Shown: positions 7,570 to 15,775 of the stretch, piece after piece | Layout of the letters: every line of letters begins with the position of its first letter | Position numbering within the stretch: the first letter of the stretch is position 1 | Assembly (NCBI RefSeq): GCF_003148475.1 | Contig: NZ_QGGG01000016.1 | Coordinates: 1 to 64,000, forward strand | Source of the DNA: Pseudaminobacter salicylatoxidans | Lineage (GTDB): Bacteria > Pseudomonadota > Alphaproteobacteria > Rhizobiales > Rhizobiaceae | Direction of reading: 5' to 3' | Length of the DNA: 64,000 nucleotides | Notes under the pieces: generated by a model | Database searches by the model: none | The model's input: only the letters and a program-made list of their open reading frames with translations | What the model was told of the DNA's origin: nothing | Program-made: the position numbers and the translations under genes

Positions 7570-7705
7570 AGGTCAGATGCGCAGCAATCGGGAAATCAGG
7601 AAGCCTAAGAAGGAAAAGAAACCGGACAAAGCCGGAGCGCCGTCAGGTTCGCAAGTCAGGCTCGCCGACAACGGAAATGTTGGGGTTCGCCGGCCCCAGA
7701 AATGA
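7562..7705 (+). CDS. 47-residue Lys/Arg-rich protein
   Basis: This short gene starts MAKGQMRSNREIRKPKKEKK and is strongly basic, with no hydrophobic core. Highly similar small proteins occur in many Rhizobiales; none has a known function. The basic, disordered character would suit binding to nucleic acid or ribosomes, which is inference. GGGAGA precedes the ATG inside the end of the upstream gene, and the two genes overlap. Confidence 0.6.
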   Translation: MAKGQMRSNREIRKPKKEKKPDKAGAPSGSQVRLADNGNVGVRRPQK

Positions 7706-7726
7706 GCCATCCCGCAGGTAGCTCAG

Positions 7727-8017
7727 ATGAAAGTCATCATTGAGTTTTATCGGGTTCGCGACGTGGACGGCGCACACGCGGTCTTAGGGCGCGTAACTTG
7801 CGATGCCCTCGACAGCGCCGCGGCTATCAGACTGGCAAAATCGCTCTTCTATTCCCTCGATATGCCCCAAGAGCCTGACAAGGTCAGTATTTACGACAAA
7901 GAGGGACGTCAACTCTACTGCGCGGCGCCGAAATCAACGACCTATGATCGCTTTGGCGAGGAGTTATGCCATGCAACCACACAACCAAAGAACCACGCGA
8001 GGCGACCACGGTTTTGA
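7727..8017 (+). CDS. Conserved small rhizobial protein, alpha/beta
   Basis: This encodes 96 residues starting MKVIIEFYRVRDVDGAHAVLGR, with a helix (AAAIRLAKSLFYSLDMPQEPD) and a second strand pair (KVSIYDKEGRQLY). The first 65 residues resemble a recurring rhizobial hypothetical family; the C-terminal 25 are low in structure and overlap the next gene by 47 bases in another frame, so the original stop may have moved. The function is unknown. It lies in the plus-strand run 7327-8548, probably one operon. Confidence 0.55.
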   Translation: MKVIIEFYRVRDVDGAHAVLGRVTCDALDSAAAIRLAKSLFYSLDMPQEPDKVSIYDKEGRQLYCAAPKSTTYDRFGEELCHATTQPKNHARRPRF

Positions 8018-8288
8018 TATAGGCGCCTGGGAAAATGAAGGTGGAGCGCTAGGGCGGTCCATTATCAACCACAATTACGGCCGCCGCGTTGAGGGGGATC
8101 GGTCGTGGACGGTCTATCACGTATTCAGCGGCGTCCCAGCCGTCGTGGGAGGTCGACTTATGACGGGACTGGAGCGAGGGGAGGCCACCGCTACCATGAT
8201 CGGTCTCAATGCGCGCAACGCTCTGAAACGCAAGCAGCTGGCCGAGGCGGCGCGTTCAAGATTGACTCAGGCGGGAGACAAACCATGA
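7971..8288 (+). CDS. Conserved rhizobial protein (WENEGG family)
   Basis: This encodes 105 residues. ATG 7971 has GAGGAG upstream. The motifs HGFDIGAWENEGGALGR, NYGRRVE.DRSWTVYHVF.GVPA and a C-terminal helix LERGEATATMIGLNARNA identify a widespread but uncharacterised Rhizobiales family often found in accessory regions. Conserved Trp, Tyr and Gly residues suggest a folded domain. No function is known. It overlaps the next gene by ATGA at 8285-8288, indicating coupling with the DUF1488 protein. Confidence 0.65.
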   Translation: MQPHNQRTTRGDHGFDIGAWENEGGALGRSIINHNYGRRVEGDRSWTVYHVFSGVPAVVGGRLMTGLERGEATATMIGLNARNALKRKQLAEAARSRLTQAGDKP

Positions 8289-8548
8289 CGCTGATCTTTC
8301 CTAATCGCAGCCGAAGCTATGATGAAGCGGCCAAACGTATCCGTTTTGTCGGATATGACGGTACCTTCCAGGTACCCTTCTCGATCGAGGCTCAGGCCTT
8401 GTTGAGTGAGGTTCCTGTGATCGATACCGAACAGAAATGCCTGGCGGCTTTTGATGCCTCCCGGCTTCCAATTCTGGACGCAGCACAGCGCGCCTATACT
8501 CGCAGCAACAAGAGCTTCTACGTGCTGACGGAAGCCGATCTGCGGTAG
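8285..8548 (+). CDS. DUF1488 family protein
   Basis: This encodes 87 residues. The opening MTLIFPNRSRSYDEAAKRIRFVGYDGTFQVPF.IEA..L is characteristic of DUF1488, a small family common in Rhizobiales and Burkholderiales with no assigned function. It closes the plus-strand cluster. Only the family assignment is supported; co-occurrence with the preceding WENEGG-family gene is seen here directly through their four-base overlap. Confidence 0.75.
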   Translation: MTLIFPNRSRSYDEAAKRIRFVGYDGTFQVPFSIEAQALLSEVPVIDTEQKCLAAFDASRLPILDAAQRAYTRSNKSFYVLTEADLR

Positions 8549-8563
8549 AAGCGGCGTTGGTTG

Positions 8564-8617
8564 CGACTCGCCTTCCTCGTCGCGATCGAATGCCATCACG
8601 ACGATCAGTTTCGGCAT
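8564..8617 (-). pseudogene. Possible remnant of a conserved rhizobial gene
   Basis: On the minus strand, ATG 8617 opens MPKLIVVMAFDRDEEGES. This matches the start of a rhizobial hypothetical family as I remember it, but after about 18 codons the frame enters sequence antisense to the DUF1488 gene and no longer looks like that family. It may be the 5' stump of a gene cut by insertion or recombination. The call rests on recollection of the family and is tentative. Confidence 0.35.
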
Positions 8618-8687
8618 CTTCTGCTGTGGCGTGATGCTGGACATGGCGGGCATCTCCAGAACTTCTCATGAACAAACCGGCGATTCG

Positions 8688-8716
8688 CGTGTCACTGGCG
8701 TGTCAATCACGTGTCA
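8688..8716 (+). repeat. Three CGTGTCA direct repeats at 11-bp spacing
   Basis: The heptamer CGTGTCA occurs at 8688, 8699 and 8710, exactly one helical turn apart. Phased short direct repeats are typical of integrase arm sites or of tandem regulator binding. They lie just outside the accessory cluster and 170 bases before serC. Confidence 0.6.
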
Positions 8717-8743
8717 GCAAATCATGCTTGTTCCATCTTCGTT

Positions 8744-8770
8744 CTGCACGAGCCTGCACGAACCTGCAAG
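8744..8770 (+). repeat. Three CTGCA(C/A)G direct repeats at 10-bp spacing
   Basis: CTGCACG at 8744 and 8754 and CTGCAAG at 8764 form a second phased triplet, 28 bases after the CGTGTCA set. Two neighbouring arrays with helical phasing strengthen the idea of a protein-DNA assembly site such as an attachment region or a promoter-proximal operator. Confidence 0.5.
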
Positions 8771-8830
8771 AAAGTTTGCCGCAAATCCCTTTATCCCTTG
8801 CGGTTTTCTAAGGCTTTCGATATTCGCAGC

Positions 8831-8884
8831 AGTGGGCCACCTCTCCCCAACGAGAGGCGTGCTATCTGGAAGGATAGGATCAAC
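8831..8884 (+). promoter_or_regulatory. serC leader RNA with two hairpins, second one masking the ribosome site
   Basis: Hairpin 1 pairs CCTCTC (8840-8845) with GAGAGG (8852-8857). Hairpin 2 pairs CTATC (8862-8866) with GATAG (8873-8877), and its loop TGGAAG carries the Shine-Dalgarno of serC, whose ATG is at 8885. Position and layout agree with the serC motif, a structured RNA described upstream of serC in Alphaproteobacteria; its ligand or regulator is unknown to me. Control of initiation by opening hairpin 2 is inferred. Confidence 0.7.
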
Positions 8885-10060
8885 ATGACTGTACTGCCGA
8901 AGCCGGACTTGCGTCCGGCAAACCCTAATTTTTCATCCGGCCCCTGCGCAAAGCGCCCCGGCTGGTCCCTCCAAGTTCTCGCTGACGCAGCCCTCGGCCG
9001 CTCCCACCGCGCCAAGATCGGCAAGACCAAGCTCCAGCAGGCAATCGACCTCACCCGTGAAGTCCTGCAGGTTCCGGCCGACTATCGCATCGGCATCGTG
9101 CCTGCGTCCGACACCGGCGCCGTCGAAATGGCGCTCTGGTCGCTGCTCGGCGCCCGCGGCGTCGACATGCTGGCCTGGGAAAGCTTCGGTGCCGGCTGGG
9201 TCACCGATGTGGCCAAGCAACTCAAGCTGCCGGATGTCCGCATCTTCGAAGCACCCTATGGCGCGTTGCCCGATCTCGCCGCAGTCGATTTCGACCGCGA
9301 CGTGGTGTTCACCTGGAACGGCACGACCTCCGGCGTGCGCGTGCCGAACGCCGATTTCATCCCGGCCAATCGCCAGGGCCTGACCATCTGCGATGCCACT
9401 TCGGCCGCCTTCGCGCAGAAGCTGGATTTCCAGAAACTCGATGTCGTCACCTTCTCCTGGCAAAAAGTGCTGGGCGGTGAGGGCGCGCATGGCATGCTCA
9501 TCCTGTCGCCGCGTGCCGTCGAGCGGCTCGAAACCTACAAGCCGGCCTGGCCGCTGCCGAAGCTCTTCCGCCTGACCAAGGGCGGCAAGCTGATCGAAGG
9601 CATCTTCAAGGGCGAGACCATCAACACGCCGTCCATGCTGGCGGTGGAGGATTATCTCGACGCGCTCAATTGGGCGAAGTCGATTGGTGGGCTCGACGCC
9701 CTGACCGCCCGTGCCGACCGCAATTTCGCCGTGCTCGATGCCTTTGTCGGGAAGACGCCGTGGCTCGCCAATCTGGCGACCGATCCGGCAACGTGCTCGA
9801 ACACTTCGGTGTGCCTCACCATCGTCGATCCGGAAGTGACCGCGCTCGACGCGGAGGCGCAGGCCGCCTTTGCCAAGGGCATCGTTTCGGCCCTCGACAA
9901 GGAAGGCGTCGCCTATGACATCGGCGCCTATCGCGATGCGCCGTCGGGTCTGCGCATCTGGACCGGCGCGACCGTCGAAGCTTCCGACCTCGAGGCGCTG
10001 ACGGCATGGCTCGAATGGGCGTTTCGGAACCAGAAGGCCGCGCTGAAAACGGCGGCCTGA
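8885..10060 (+). CDS. serC: Phosphoserine aminotransferase
   Basis: This 391-residue PLP enzyme transfers the amino group of glutamate to 3-phosphohydroxypyruvate, the second step of serine synthesis; class V aminotransferases of this type can also act in pyridoxine synthesis. Lys194 in the [13 protein letters not shown] motif is the expected PLP-binding lysine, and [15 protein letters not shown] marks the substrate-binding N-terminus. The start at 8885 is placed just after the structured leader; the in-frame ATG at 8711 lies in the phased repeats and would add sequence unlike SerC. It is followed 78 bases later by serA in the same orientation, making a serine operon. Confidence 0.96.
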   Translation: MTVLPKPDLRPANPNFSSGPCAKRPGWSLQVLADAALGRSHRAKIGKTKLQQAIDLTREVLQVPADYRIGIVPASDTGAVEMALWSLLGARGVDMLAWESFGAGWVTDVAKQLKLPDVRIFEAPYGALPDLAAVDFDRDVVFTWNGTTSGVRVPNADFIPANRQGLTICDATSAAFAQKLDFQKLDVVTFSWQKVLGGEGAHGMLILSPRAVERLETYKPAWPLPKLFRLTKGGKLIEGIFKGETINTPSMLAVEDYLDALNWAKSIGGLDALTARADRNFAVLDAFVGKTPWLANLATDPATCSNTSVCLTIVDPEVTALDAEAQAAFAKGIVSALDKEGVAYDIGAYRDAPSGLRIWTGATVEASDLEALTAWLEWAFRNQKAALKTAA

Positions 10061-10138
10061 GTCCCAGGTTCTTTGGGCGGCCGGGTTGGGACGGTCGCCT
10101 GCTTCCCCAAGTTTGAATTTCACCTGATGGAGGCCATT

Positions 10139-11740
10139 ATGGCACCTCGCGTACTCGTATCCGACAAACTCTCCCCCACCGCCGTTCAGATCTTCAAGGA
10201 TCGCGGCGTCGAAGTCGACTATCTGCCCGATGTCGGCAAGGACAAGGAAAAGCTCGCCGAAATCATCGGCCAGTATGACGGCCTCGCCATCCGCTCGGCC
10301 ACGAAGGTCACGGAAAAGCTGATCGCCGCCGCGACCAACCTCAAGGTCGTCGGCCGCGCCGGCATTGGCGTCGACAATGTCGACATTCCCGCCGCCTCGC
10401 GCCGCGGTATCATCGTGATGAACACGCCCTTCGGCAATTCCATCACCACCGCCGAGCACGCCGTTGCGCTGATGTTCGCACTGGCCCGCCAGATCCCCGA
10501 GGCCAACAGCTCGACCCATGCCGGCAAGTGGGAGAAGAACCGCTTCATGGGCGTCGAGATCACCGGCAAGACGCTGGGCGTGATCGGATGCGGCAATATC
10601 GGCTCCATCGTGGCCGCGCGCGGCGTTGGATTGAAGATGCACGTCGTCGCCTTCGACCCCTTCCTGTCGGAGGATCGCGCTTCCGAACTGGGCGTCGAAA
10701 AGGTGGAACTGGACGCGCTGTTCGCGCGTGCCGACTTCATCACGCTGCACACGCCGCTCACCGACAAGACGCGCAACATCATCAATGCCGATGCGATCGC
10801 CAGGATGAAGGACGGCGTGCGCATCATCAATTGCGCGCGCGGCGGCCTGATCGTCGAGGCCGACCTGATCGCAGCGTTGCAGAGCGGCAAGGTGGCCGGT
10901 GCCGGCATCGACGTGTTCGAGGTCGAGCCCGCGACCGAGAACGCGCTGTTCGGCATGGACAATGTCGTCACCACGCCGCATCTGGGTGCGTCCACCACGG
11001 AAGCGCAGGAGAATGTGGCGCTGCAGATCGCCGAGCAGATGTCGGACTATCTGATCAAGGGTGCGGTCTCCAACGCCATCAACATGCCCTCGATCACGGC
11101 CGAGGAAGCGCCACGCCTGAAGCCGTTCGTAAAGCTTGCGGAGGTGCTGGGCGCCTTTGTCGGCCAAGTCACCGAAGATCCGATCAAGGAAGTCGAGATC
11201 CTGTTCGATGGCTCGACCGCCGCCATGAACACGCGTGCGCTGATCAGCGCGGCCCTTGCTGGCCTGATCCGCCCGCAGGTGGCGGACGTGAACATGGTGT
11301 CGGCGCCGATCATGGTGAAGGAGCGCGGCATCATCGTCGCCGAGGTCAAGCGCGACAAGTCGGGCGTGTTCGACGGCTATATCAAGCTCACCGTCAAGAC
11401 CGAGAAGCAAACCCGCTCGATTGCCGGCACCTGTTTCTCCGATCACAAGCCGCGCTTCATCCAGATCAAGGGCATCAATCTCGACGCCGAGGTCGGTCAG
11501 CACATGCTCTACACGACCAATGCCGACGCACCGGGCATCATCGGCCTGCTCGGCACCGTCTGCGGCGAGAACAGCGTCAACATCGCCAACTTCGCGCTCG
11601 GCCGCGACCGGCCGGGCGGCGATGCCATTGCGCTGCTCTATCTCGACGCGCCGTTCCCGGAAGACGTTCTGGCCAAGGTGCGGGCGCACCCGGCCATCGA
11701 GTCGGCCAAGCCGCTGCAGTTCGACGTGAACGGCAACTGA
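10139..11740 (+). CDS. serA: D-3-phosphoglycerate dehydrogenase
   Basis: This 533-residue enzyme oxidises 3-phosphoglycerate to 3-phosphohydroxypyruvate with NAD, the first step of serine synthesis. The Rossmann motif GCGNIG is at residues 150-155, and Arg234, Glu263 and His281 form the catalytic set with the spacing of human PGDH. A long C-terminal half contains the intervening (ASB) domain and an ACT domain (about residues 460-533), so this is the type I form, in which serine feedback is possible. GGAGG stands before ATG 10139; the upstream ATG 10127 overlaps that site. A strong terminator follows. Confidence 0.97.
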   Translation: MAPRVLVSDKLSPTAVQIFKDRGVEVDYLPDVGKDKEKLAEIIGQYDGLAIRSATKVTEKLIAAATNLKVVGRAGIGVDNVDIPAASRRGIIVMNTPFGNSITTAEHAVALMFALARQIPEANSSTHAGKWEKNRFMGVEITGKTLGVIGCGNIGSIVAARGVGLKMHVVAFDPFLSEDRASELGVEKVELDALFARADFITLHTPLTDKTRNIINADAIARMKDGVRIINCARGGLIVEADLIAALQSGKVAGAGIDVFEVEPATENALFGMDNVVTTPHLGASTTEAQENVALQIAEQMSDYLIKGAVSNAINMPSITAEEAPRLKPFVKLAEVLGAFVGQVTEDPIKEVEILFDGSTAAMNTRALISAALAGLIRPQVADVNMVSAPIMVKERGIIVAEVKRDKSGVFDGYIKLTVKTEKQTRSIAGTCFSDHKPRFIQIKGINLDAEVGQHMLYTTNADAPGIIGLLGTVCGENSVNIANFALGRDRPGGDAIALLYLDAPFPEDVLAKVRAHPAIESAKPLQFDVNGN

Positions 11741-11766
11741 GGCTGGCGGAAGATCGGATGAACGGA

Positions 11767-11793
11767 AAGGCGTCGGGCAACCGGCGCCTTTTT
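11767..11793 (+). terminator. Terminator of serC-serA
   Basis: A stem of about 10 bp (11767-11776 with 11781-11790, one T-G pair) with a GCAA tetraloop is followed by T-run to 11793. It ends the serine operon. Confidence 0.88.
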
Positions 11794-11914
11794 CGTGCTG
11801 TGGGGGCGCGTTTCTTGAACGGCCTGGCATTCTTTTCCCCGGAAACGCATGGCCTTATGCAAGCATTGGATCGCGTTTTCTAAACTGCTAAGCTGCAGAG
11901 GTTCGGAGGCAGTG

Positions 11915-12142
11915 ATGAAACTGATCGTTGACGTGCGCTGGGATGCTGAAGCTTCGGTCTGGTATGCCGTTTCCAGAGACGGGACCGGACTGGCAACCGA
12001 AAGCGAGACGCTTGATGGATTGCGACAGAGCATTCTGGCAATCCTCCCCGACCTGGCCGATCTGAACGATCCTGCCGAAGTTGAGGTGGAACTGATCGTA
12101 CACGGAATTTCGACTGCAAGCGGGCCAATGGCGGCGGAGTAG
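11915..12142 (+). CDS. hicB: HicB-like antitoxin, DUF1902 family
   Basis: This encodes 75 residues. The pattern KLIVDVRWDAEASVWYAVSR..GTGLATESETLDGL....ILAILPDL is the partial RNase-H-like fold of DUF1902/HicB antitoxins, which bind and inhibit HicA mRNA interferases. GGAGG precedes ATG 11915. There is no separate C-terminal DNA-binding domain, as usual for this short class. A palindrome GGTATATACC lies at 12148-12157 between this gene and hicA. The antitoxin frame is intact while its toxin partner is frameshifted, so it may be a relic or may act on another toxin. Confidence 0.8.
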   Translation: MKLIVDVRWDAEASVWYAVSRDGTGLATESETLDGLRQSILAILPDLADLNDPAEVEVELIVHGISTASGPMAAE

Positions 12143-12200
12143 TTGCCGGTATATACCAGCATCGTAGCGTGCGGGCCGGATGGGAGACGGCGCGCTATCG

Positions 12201-12394
12201 ATGGAGAATTTTGCGAAGCCTCTGAAAAAGCTGTTGGCGGAAGCCGGTTGGGAATGTCTGCGGCAAGGCAAGGGCGATCACGAAATTTGGCACCATCCCG
12301 GCACGGGTCAGCGTGTTACCGTCGTCACATTCCTGAAATCGCGACACTTGGCAATGCAATTCTCAAGGATGCCGGTCTGCCCAAGGCATTCTGA
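12201..12394 (+). pseudogene. hicA: hicA mRNA interferase toxin gene, frameshifted
   Basis: From ATG 12201 the frame reads as a HicA toxin: FAKPLKKLLAEAGWECLRQ, the catalytic-His segment GDHEIW, and QRVTVV. After LKSRH (around 12341-12354) the expected C-terminus continues only in the next frame, as NAILKDAGLPKAF ending at the TGA at 12392-12394. One missing base near 12351-12354 accounts for this; a reading GGCAAATGC would restore the gene. Without repair, translation would run on to 12854 into purA. The double-stranded RNA-binding fold would lose its last helix, so the toxin is probably dead. A sequencing error cannot be excluded. Confidence 0.75.
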
Positions 12395-12574
12395 GGAACC
12401 GCGCCTCTTCAGCGTTCTTGCTTGCCCGATACCCGGACAAGTAAAGGTTGCGGCGCGACGAAATTGTTGTAGCCGCCGGGCCAAAGAATGGTCGCGTTTC
12501 GGGAATGTAGCCGTTATAGAGGCCTGTCGTTCTATAGGTTTGCGCCGCGCGCGCGGCACGGAAGGGAAGAAATC

Positions 12575-13873
<1,299 letters not shown>

Positions 13874-13936
13874 TTTTTGCCAACTCCCGGCCAGCGCAAG
13901 GCCGGCCGGGAATGAAACCTACAGGTCGAAAGAAGC

Positions 13937-15664
13937 ATGGCAGATTTCGTTGCGGTTCTGAAGAAGACGCTGGACGGGTTGACCGATCCGACGCCGGCTT
14001 TGCGGCAGAAGGTCTATGCCAAGGCCCGCGCGACCATCGAGGCGAAGCTGGCGGCGATCAATCCGCCGCCGCCGCAAGCCGTGGTCGACCGGCAAAAGCG
14101 CGCTCTCGAGGATGCCATCGCAACCATCGAGAAGGACTATTCCGACCACGCCCAGCCGAAGATCAGCGAAGACCCGCTGCAGGAACTGGAAAGCGTCTTC
14201 GCCTCCATCGAGCGCCAGAAGAACGCGCCGCTGAAATCGGCCGAACCGGCCGCGCCGCTAAGCGCGCCGGAGCCGTTGAAAGAGCCTGTAAGCGAAGCCG
14301 CGCCCGAGGCTCCCAGGCGCGAGTTTGCATCGTGGCTCGACACCGCGCCCAAGACCATGCCGGGTGCGGCTGCCGCGGCAACGCGCCCGCAGGAGCCCGA
14401 GGCGCCGGCCCCGGAGGCTGAAATTACGGCCGCACCGAAGGCCGACGACGCGGCAATGCCGGCATCGCCGCAGGCGGCCGATGTGGTCGAAGATGACGAT
14501 GATGATCTTGCCGATCTCGACAGGCTGCCCGGCGCGGACGCCGAGCCCACCCCATCGACCGCGTCGTCCCTTGCCGGCAGCGACCCGGCCAGCGACGAGT
14601 TCTTCCATGCCGCCGCCAATCAGCATGAGCGGGAAGAGGTCTTTGGCGAGGAGATTCCGGAGCGCCGCCGGTCCTATCGCGGCCTTATCGCGGCCGCAGC
14701 CGCGCTCGTCGTTATCGGTGGCGCGGGTTATGGCATCTGGCTGAACAAGGATGCATTTTCGGGGCTCTTTGGTGGTTCCGGCAAGGAGGCGGCGGCCGTT
14801 GCGCCCAAGCCGCTTGTGGATGGCGCCGCCAAGGACGATGAGGCTGCCGGAGGCGCTCCCACAACCGCCTCCGGCGAAGAGCCTGCAAGCCAGCCCGCCA
14901 CCGCCAGCGGAGAGCCGAAATTCACGCAGCGCCTGAACGCCGACGGCACGGAAGCGGATCCCGGCCCGGCCGGAGGCAGCGCCACCATCGGCGAGGGCAC
15001 CTCGGTTGCCGCCGCCACGCAAGCCCCCCAGGTGACACCGCCTGCCGGGCCGCAGACACCGCCGCCGGCAAGCGGCAATCCGGCTCAACCGAGTGTGGCG
15101 ATCGGCCAGCGCGCGATCTTCTACGAAGAGCGCACCAGCGTGGCGCAGGGCTCGGCCGAGCCCGGCAATATCGTCTGGTCGGTGGTGAAGGAATCGCCCG
15201 GCGGCGACCTGCCGCCCGAGCCCGCCATTCGTGCCGAGGCAACCATCCCCGGCAAGGACCTGCAGTTGCGCATGACCATCCGCCGCAATGCGGACCAGAC
15301 GCTGCCGGCCAGCCATATCATCGAGATCATCTTCCTGACGCCGGCAAGCTTTGAGGGTGGCGGCATCGAGAATGTGCTGCGCGTTTCGATGAAGAGCTCG
15401 GAACAGGAGGCCGGCAACCCGCTGATCGGCATTCCCGCCAAGATCGCCGACGGCTTCTTCCTGATCGCGCTGAACGACGGCAAGCCGGAGACGGAAGCCA
15501 ATATGACGCTGCTGCGCCGGCAGAGCTGGATCGACGTGCCGATCGTCTACAAGTCGGGCCGCCGGGCGCTCTTCACCATGGAAAAAGGTCTTCCCGGCCA
15601 GAAGGTGTTCGACGAGGCGCTCAAGGCCTGGGAGGCTGCAAGCGCCAGCAACAGCGCCGGCTGA
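13937..15664 (+). CDS. Large bitopic membrane protein of unknown function
   Basis: This encodes 575 residues. The first 90 are helical and charged (KKTLDGLTDPTPALRQKVYAKARATI), then comes a long Pro/Ala/Glu-rich disordered region with an acidic run (VVEDDDDDLADLD), one membrane helix at about residues 246-268, another low-complexity linker to about 395, and a folded C-terminal domain (IFYEERTS.. to FTMEKGLPGQK) that would be periplasmic. The topology is like a scaffold linking cytoplasm and envelope. Similar proteins occur in Rhizobiales, as far as I recall also downstream of purA. No enzymatic motif is seen. A bidirectional terminator follows. Confidence 0.75.
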   Translation: MADFVAVLKKTLDGLTDPTPALRQKVYAKARATIEAKLAAINPPPPQAVVDRQKRALEDAIATIEKDYSDHAQPKISEDPLQELESVFASIERQKNAPLKSAEPAAPLSAPEPLKEPVSEAAPEAPRREFASWLDTAPKTMPGAAAAATRPQEPEAPAPEAEITAAPKADDAAMPASPQAADVVEDDDDDLADLDRLPGADAEPTPSTASSLAGSDPASDEFFHAAANQHEREEVFGEEIPERRRSYRGLIAAAAALVVIGGAGYGIWLNKDAFSGLFGGSGKEAAAVAPKPLVDGAAKDDEAAGGAPTTASGEEPASQPATASGEPKFTQRLNADGTEADPGPAGGSATIGEGTSVAAATQAPQVTPPAGPQTPPPASGNPAQPSVAIGQRAIFYEERTSVAQGSAEPGNIVWSVVKESPGGDLPPEPAIRAEATIPGKDLQLRMTIRRNADQTLPASHIIEIIFLTPASFEGGGIENVLRVSMKSSEQEAGNPLIGIPAKIADGFFLIALNDGKPETEANMTLLRRQSWIDVPIVYKSGRRALFTMEKGLPGQKVFDEALKAWEAASASNSAG

Positions 15665-15724
15665 GGCCGGCCTGTGGCGTGATCCCAGGGCGGGCTCTCG
15701 GAGCCGTCCGCTTCGTAAAGAGAC

Positions 15725-15754
15725 AAAAAAACCCGCCGGCGAGGCGGGTTTTTT
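15725..15754. terminator. Bidirectional terminator between convergent genes
   Basis: The stem ACCCGCC/GGCGGGT with a GGCGA loop is flanked by A-run and T-run on both sides (15725-15737 and 15743-15754), so it can stop both the plus-strand gene ending at 15664 and glmM on the minus strand ending at 15776. Confidence 0.92.
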
Positions 15755-15775
15755 GTTGTTTTGCCGGTGGCTGCG

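Larger units (their letters stand above)
8549..8830. other. Junction region between prophage-linked cluster and serC
   Basis: Apart from the gene stump on the minus strand and two groups of phased direct repeats (8688-8716 and 8744-8770), I see no gene here. It forms the boundary between accessory genes and the housekeeping serC leader and is the most likely place for a prophage attachment site in this window. Confidence 0.4.

Noticed and set aside
7714-7727. tRNA-like words GCAGGTAGCTCAGATG
   Set aside because: No acceptor stem, anticodon arm or T-arm can be folded around it; the words are the leader of the gene at 7727.
8933-11830. 965-codon minus-strand open frame
   Set aside because: It lies antisense to serC and serA, which are certain genes; the His/Arg/Asp/Gly-rich product is typical of an antisense shadow in GC-rich DNA and has no family features.
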